Source of the DNA: Rhodomicrobium sp.
Lineage (GTDB): Bacteria > Pseudomonadota > Alphaproteobacteria > Rhizobiales > HXMU1428-3
NCBI GenBank assembly: GCA_021604665.1
Contig: BQJK01000004.1
Coordinates: 1-64,000 of the forward strand
Direction: 5' to 3'
DNA: 64,000 bases
Shown: positions 60,658-64,000 of the stretch, piece after piece
How positions within the stretch are numbered: the stretch's first letter is position 1
Layout: each line of letters opens with the position of its first letter
Notes under the pieces: generated by a model
Told to the model about the DNA's origin: nothing
The model's input: the letters and a program-made list of their open reading frames with translations, nothing else
The model's database searches: none
Translations under genes and position numbers: made by a program

Positions 60658-62055
60658 ATGACAAATAAAATGTGGGGCGGCCGCTTCGCCTCTGGCCCTT
60701 CCGAAATCATGGAAGAAATCAATGCCTCAATCGGCTATGACCAGCGGCTTTATAATCAAGATATAGACGGCTCACTCGCCCATGCAAAAATGCTTGGCGA
60801 TACAGGCATCTTAACAGCAGCTGACGTAAAAAAGATATCAAAAGGTCTTGAAGACATTCGCAAAGAAATCGCGGATGGCAAATTTGAGTTTTCTCGCCAG
60901 CTGGAAGACATTCACATGAATGTTGAGCAGCGCCTGCGCGAGCTAATCGGCGACACAGCAGGCCGCCTCCACACTGCAAGATCCAGAAATGATCAGGTGG
61001 CAACGGATTTTAAATTATACATCCGCCAAACCATAGACCATCTAGCTGAGCAAATTGGCACATTGCAATATGTGCTGGCCCAAAAAGCAGCTGAGCATGC
61101 TGATGTTGTTATGCCGGGCTATACCCATCTCCAATCAGCCCAGCCAGTTACTTTTGGTCACCATTGCCTGGCTTATGTTGAAATGCTTGGCCGCGACCGC
61201 AGCCGCTTTAAAGATGCGCGCAAACGGTTAAATGAATGCCCCTTGGGCGCTGCAGCCCTGGCTGGCACTTCATTCCCCATCGATCGCAAGCAAACCGCCA
61301 AAGCCCTCGGGTTTGACCGGCCAACAGCCAATTCCCTTGATAGCGTCGCCGATCGTGACTTCGTGCTGGAAGCTCTAAGCGCCGCCTCCATCAGCGCCAT
61401 TCACCTCTCTCGCTTTGCAGAAGAGTTAGTCATATGGTCATCAGCTGAATTCCGCTTTATTCATTTATCAGATGGCTACACAACCGGCTCTTCCATCATG
61501 CCGCAAAAACGCAACCCGGATGCTGCAGAACTGATCCGCGCCAAAATCGGCCGCATTCTGGGCGCTTTTAACAGCCTTGCCATAGTGATGAAGGGCCTGC
61601 CATTGGCTTATTCAAAAGACATGCAGGAAGATAAAGAAGTTGCCTTCGACGCACTGGACAATTACTCCCTCGCCCTTGCCGCTATGACCGGCATGATCAG
61701 CGATATGGAGCCAAATGTAGAGCGTTTGGCAAAATCAGCAGGCGGCGGCTTTTCAACTGCCACAGACATTGCAGACTGGCTCGTTCGGGTTCTTGCCCTA
61801 CCATTCCGCGATGCTCACCACATAACCGGCAGCATTGTCGCCATGGCAGAAAAACAAGATCTTCAACTGGATCAGCTATCGCTGGAAGATATGCAAAAGG
61901 TCGAGCCAAAGATCACCAAAGACATCTTCAACGTGCTTTCCGTCGAAAATTCCGTCAAAAGCCGTACCTCATATGGTGGCACAGCCCCCACAGCTGTACG
62001 AAAAATGGCCAATAAATGGATAAAAGCGCTGGAAAAAGAAGGCCTCAGCAGTTAA
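60658..62055 (+). CDS. argH: Argininosuccinate lyase
   Basis: A 465-residue enzyme of the fumarase/aspartase superfamily that splits argininosuccinate to arginine and fumarate, the last step of arginine synthesis. It begins [16 protein letters not shown], with [15 protein letters not shown] near residue 105, the [17 protein letters not shown] region near 152 and the lyase signature [15 protein letters not shown] near 278 that carries the catalytic Ser. Length and motifs are standard. The small lipoprotein gene and lysA follow, as in many alphaproteobacteria. Confidence 0.97.
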   Translation: MTNKMWGGRFASGPSEIMEEINASIGYDQRLYNQDIDGSLAHAKMLGDTGILTAADVKKISKGLEDIRKEIADGKFEFSRQLEDIHMNVEQRLRELIGDTAGRLHTARSRNDQVATDFKLYIRQTIDHLAEQIGTLQYVLAQKAAEHADVVMPGYTHLQSAQPVTFGHHCLAYVEMLGRDRSRFKDARKRLNECPLGAAALAGTSFPIDRKQTAKALGFDRPTANSLDSVADRDFVLEALSAASISAIHLSRFAEELVIWSSAEFRFIHLSDGYTTGSSIMPQKRNPDAAELIRAKIGRILGAFNSLAIVMKGLPLAYSKDMQEDKEVAFDALDNYSLALAAMTGMISDMEPNVERLAKSAGGGFSTATDIADWLVRVLALPFRDAHHITGSIVAMAEKQDLQLDQLSLEDMQKVEPKITKDIFNVLSVENSVKSRTSYGGTAPTAVRKMANKWIKALEKEGLSS

Positions 62056-62146
62056 CTTGCAGCCATAGGGCAGCCTGTTTGCGCGTTGCGGCCCGCAAAT
62101 AAATGACTTTTATACGTTTTAAAGCTATTAAACGTAGTGGCCGCGC

Positions 62147-62190
62147 ATTAGCCAGGCCATAACCCGGCCTCAAGGCTAATAACACTTTTT
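62147..62190 (+). terminator. Terminator-like hairpin after argH
   Basis: ATTAGCC-AGGCC (62147-62158) can pair with GGCCT-GGCTAAT (62166-62180) with a three-base bulge, followed by AACACTTTTT. A second inverted repeat, TACGTTT/AAACGTA (62113-62119 with 62130-62136), precedes it. Confidence 0.55.
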
Positions 62191-62269
62191 AAGGCCGAAA
62201 TACTAATTAAGGCCGAAATACTAAGGCCAAATTACTAAGGCCAAAATACTAAGGCCAAAATACTAAGGA
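62191..62269 (+). repeat. 14-bp tandem repeat array ending in the ribosome binding site
   Basis: Five units of AAGGCC(G/A)AAATACT start at 62191, 62209, 62223, 62237 and 62251, the last four contiguous (the middle one AAATTACT). A degenerate sixth begins AAGGA at 62265 and appears to supply the Shine-Dalgarno sequence of the lipoprotein gene at 62279. Confidence 0.92.
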
Positions 62270-62278
62270 AAGAGACCC

Positions 62279-62461
62279 ATGTCCCTCCGCTTCGCACTAG
62301 CTATGATCCTTCTAGGAGCCCTAACAAGCTTCACCACAGCATGCGGTGTGCGTGGCCCGCTGGAGCAACCCCCCTCAGCCAAAACAGCTGAAGGCGAGCC
62401 GGTGCTGACAGAAGAAGACAAGCCTCATCGCGGTTTTATTCTTGATCGCATCCTGGATTAA
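62279..62461 (+). CDS. lptM: Small lipoprotein, LptM (YifL)-like
   Basis: A 60-residue lipoprotein. The signal LRFALAMILLGALTSFTT ends in the lipobox TTAC with Cys22, and the mature start CGVRGPLEQPP matches the YifL/LptM motif. In Escherichia coli LptM helps mature the LptD-LptE lipopolysaccharide translocon. It lies between argH and lysA, the usual alphaproteobacterial place for this gene. AAGGAAAGAG, apparently a degenerate repeat unit, is its ribosome binding site. The C-terminus (HRGFILDRILD) is short and acidic, as in relatives. Confidence 0.88.
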   Translation: MSLRFALAMILLGALTSFTTACGVRGPLEQPPSAKTAEGEPVLTEEDKPHRGFILDRILD

Positions 62462-62577
62462 GCTTAGCACTTCTCCTCAAAAAAGGAGACCAAAGCGCTA
62501 ACAGCTGTAAACCCATCCCTGAAATGGGAGCAGGCGGCCAGAAAGCCCCCTTACCATCCAAACCAAAAATAATAATC

Positions 62578-63843
62578 ATGCACCATTTCACCTATAAAGC
62601 AGGGGCCCTTCACGCAGAAGATGTGCCCATCACAACCATCGCAGACGCAGTCGGCACCCCTTTCTATTGCTATTCAACAGCCACGCTAGAGCGCCACTAC
62701 AACGTCTTTAATGACGCGCTCGCAAGGTTCGACCATCTCATTTGTTTCGCCCTCAAGGCCAATTCCAATCAGGCGGTTATCAAAACCCTTGGCAATCTCG
62801 GTGCCGGTATGGATGTCGTCTCTGAAGGTGAGCTGCGCCGCGCCCTCATGGCTGGTGTTCCTGGTGAAAAAATCTGTTTCTCCGGTGTTGGCAAAACCCG
62901 CGATGAAATGGCCTATGCCCTGAAAAGCGGCATTTTAAGCTTCAATATAGAATCTGAGCCAGAGCTAACAGTGCTCAGCGAAACAGCAACATCTCTCGGC
63001 CTCACAGCCAATATCGCCATCCGCGTAAATCCGGATGTAGACGCAAAAACCCATGCCAAAATCTCAACTGGCAAGGCAGAAAATAAATTTGGCGTACCAT
63101 TTAAAGACGCATTGAGGGTCTATGCCCATGCCGCCAGCCTGCCAGGGCTTAAGGTGCACGGCGTTCATATGCATATCGGCAGCCAGATCACAGATCTCAC
63201 CCCATTTAAAAATGCCTTCCTTTTAATGAGAGAGCTGGTCATAGCCCTTCGCAATGCCGGCCATAGCATCACACATATAGATCTTGGCGGCGGCCTTGGC
63301 ATCCCCTATGAGGAAACAGCAGAAGCCCCCCCTCACCCGGATCTTTATGCCGATATTATCGAGAACACCGTTGGAGACCTCGGCGCGACATTCATCTTCG
63401 AGCCCGGCCGCCTGATCACCGGCAATGCCGGCATTCTTGTTTCCAAACTGCTCTACTATAAAGAGGGTGAAGCCAAAGATTTTATGATTGTTGACACCGC
63501 GATGAACGACCTCATCCGCCCAACATTATATGACGCCTACCACCAAATTCTTCCCATAGCGGAACAGCAAGCAAGCGCCCCAAAATACCTGATGGATGTG
63601 GTTGGCCCTGTTTGTGAAACCGGAGATTTTCTGGCTGAGAACCGTGAGCTCCCGCGCCTCGCACCAGATGATCTCATCGCCATACTCTCAGCCGGGGCGT
63701 ACGGCGCTGTGCAAAGCTGCACCTATAACAGCCGCCCTCTCATCCCTGAGGTTATGGTCAAAGGCGAAGAGTTTGCCATCATACGGCCGCGCCCCACCCT
63801 TGAAGAGCTGATTAATCTGGATAAGCTGCCCAACTGGCTATAA
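62578..63843 (+). CDS. lysA: Diaminopimelate decarboxylase
   Basis: A 421-residue pyridoxal-phosphate enzyme that makes L-lysine from meso-diaminopimelate. The start is the ATG at 62578 (MHHFTYKAGALHAEDVP, the usual opening); an in-frame ATG at 62524 would add 18 unusual residues. The PLP lysine lies in ICFALKANSNQAV near residue 56, HMHIGSQITDL near 197, the phosphate loop IDLGGGLGIPY near 236, and the catalytic region GPVCETGDFLAENR near 342. It ends the argH-lptM-lysA row. Length and motifs are normal. Confidence 0.96.
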   Translation: MHHFTYKAGALHAEDVPITTIADAVGTPFYCYSTATLERHYNVFNDALARFDHLICFALKANSNQAVIKTLGNLGAGMDVVSEGELRRALMAGVPGEKICFSGVGKTRDEMAYALKSGILSFNIESEPELTVLSETATSLGLTANIAIRVNPDVDAKTHAKISTGKAENKFGVPFKDALRVYAHAASLPGLKVHGVHMHIGSQITDLTPFKNAFLLMRELVIALRNAGHSITHIDLGGGLGIPYEETAEAPPHPDLYADIIENTVGDLGATFIFEPGRLITGNAGILVSKLLYYKEGEAKDFMIVDTAMNDLIRPTLYDAYHQILPIAEQQASAPKYLMDVVGPVCETGDFLAENRELPRLAPDDLIAILSAGAYGAVQSCTYNSRPLIPEVMVKGEEFAIIRPRPTLEELINLDKLPNWL

Positions 63844-63870
63844 ACCACACCCCGATTAAATCAACTCAGA

Positions 63871-63903
63871 GGCATTTACACGCCGTTTCCAGCGGTAAAT
63901 GCC
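63871..63903 (+). terminator. Long hairpin after lysA
   Basis: GGCATTTAC-A-CGC (63871-63883) pairs with GCG-GTAAATGCC (63892-63903) with one bulged A, a 12-bp stem. Only CCTTAAGG follows rather than a T run, so it may end or stabilise the lysA transcript. Confidence 0.6.
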
Positions 63904-63997
63904 CCTTAAGGCTGCAATATCTTCTGATGCAGCGATCTTTGCTCAACCCTAAATTCGCCCACATCTCACAATAATCTTACCACAAGGGACGCGCGTT

Positions 63998-64000
63998 ATG
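63998..64000 (+). CDS. Probable start codon of the next gene, cut by window edge
   Basis: The window ends in ATG preceded by AAGGGA about 10 bases earlier. In alphaproteobacteria lysA is often followed by a gene for a large membrane protein (TIGR02302 family), but only the start codon is visible, so the product is not identified. Confidence 0.3.

Noticed and set aside
62524-62577. Longer N-terminus of diaminopimelate decarboxylase
   Set aside because: The extra 18 residues do not resemble the family start, while the ATG at 62578 gives the usual MHHF opening.

Overview
The window looks like a piece of an alphaproteobacterial chromosome of moderate GC, probably from a free-living, flagellated, aerobic bacterium, perhaps related to Hyphomicrobiales. 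The lineage call rests on FlbT/FlaF beside flagellin genes, a short-chain-acyl type HTH regulator, a rhizobial-type porin with a short coiled-coil head, a metal-ligand-less dihydroorotase homologue behind pyrB, the small HIG1-type protein - cobalamin adenosyltransferase - rhomboid - etfB - etfA - 3-hydroxybutyryl-CoA dehydrogenase row, and argH - small lipoprotein - lysA. I see no prophage, insertion sequence, CRISPR array or rRNA. One tRNA, tRNA-Ser(GCU), is present.

Layout: 1-4312 holds two closely related flagellins (the first cut by the window edge), a GFA-fold enzyme, and flbT-flaF, which control flagellin synthesis. 4538-11000 holds a bactofilin, purT, ruvX, a DUF599 membrane protein and pyrB with a pseudo-dihydroorotase. 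11161-14841 holds a TPR-methyltransferase, tRNA-Ser, an AT-rich GNAT gene and a small secreted protein. 14934-25229 is a signalling and uptake block: a three-gene operon (response regulator, two-helix membrane protein, transporter-fused histidine kinase), an HTH regulator, and a divergent five-gene branched-chain-amino-acid-type ABC operon with palindromic operator candidates between them. 25424-27580 pairs an orphan OmpR-type regulator with a porin. 28354-33229 is a minus-strand flgE-flgK-flgL cluster. 33539-43625 holds ycjX-ycjF, a large Gln/Pro-rich membrane-anchored protein, a TAXI-type binding protein, a periplasmic peptidoglycan-binding protein and a sodium:solute symporter. 43942-53943 is more accessory: a solitary DUF262/DUF1524 (GmrSD/SspE-like) protein, a methyltransferase-like unknown, a CelD-type GNAT, another methyltransferase, TerC, a glycosyltransferase, an O-antigen-ligase-like protein and a META protein. 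54052-63843 is housekeeping and fatty-acid/electron-transfer metabolism: SDR, HIG1-type protein, adenosyltransferase, rhomboid, ETF, 3-hydroxyacyl-CoA dehydrogenase, TlpA, ArgH, lipoprotein and LysA.

The features that ordinary gene annotation would miss lie between genes: a nested multi-helix inverted repeat between etfA and the dehydrogenase gene (58599-58725), three tandem hairpin-forming 37-39-bp repeats directly behind that gene (59716-59829) followed by further GC-rich hairpins, a 14-bp repeat array whose last degenerate copy supplies the ribosome binding site of the small lipoprotein gene (62191-62269), and several two-copy tandem duplications (5786, 39727, 55832, 56647). I found no clear-cut new multi-gene system. 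The best candidates for new biology are the structured etfA-dehydrogenase spacer, the kinase operon with its small membrane protein, and the orphan regulator/porin pair.
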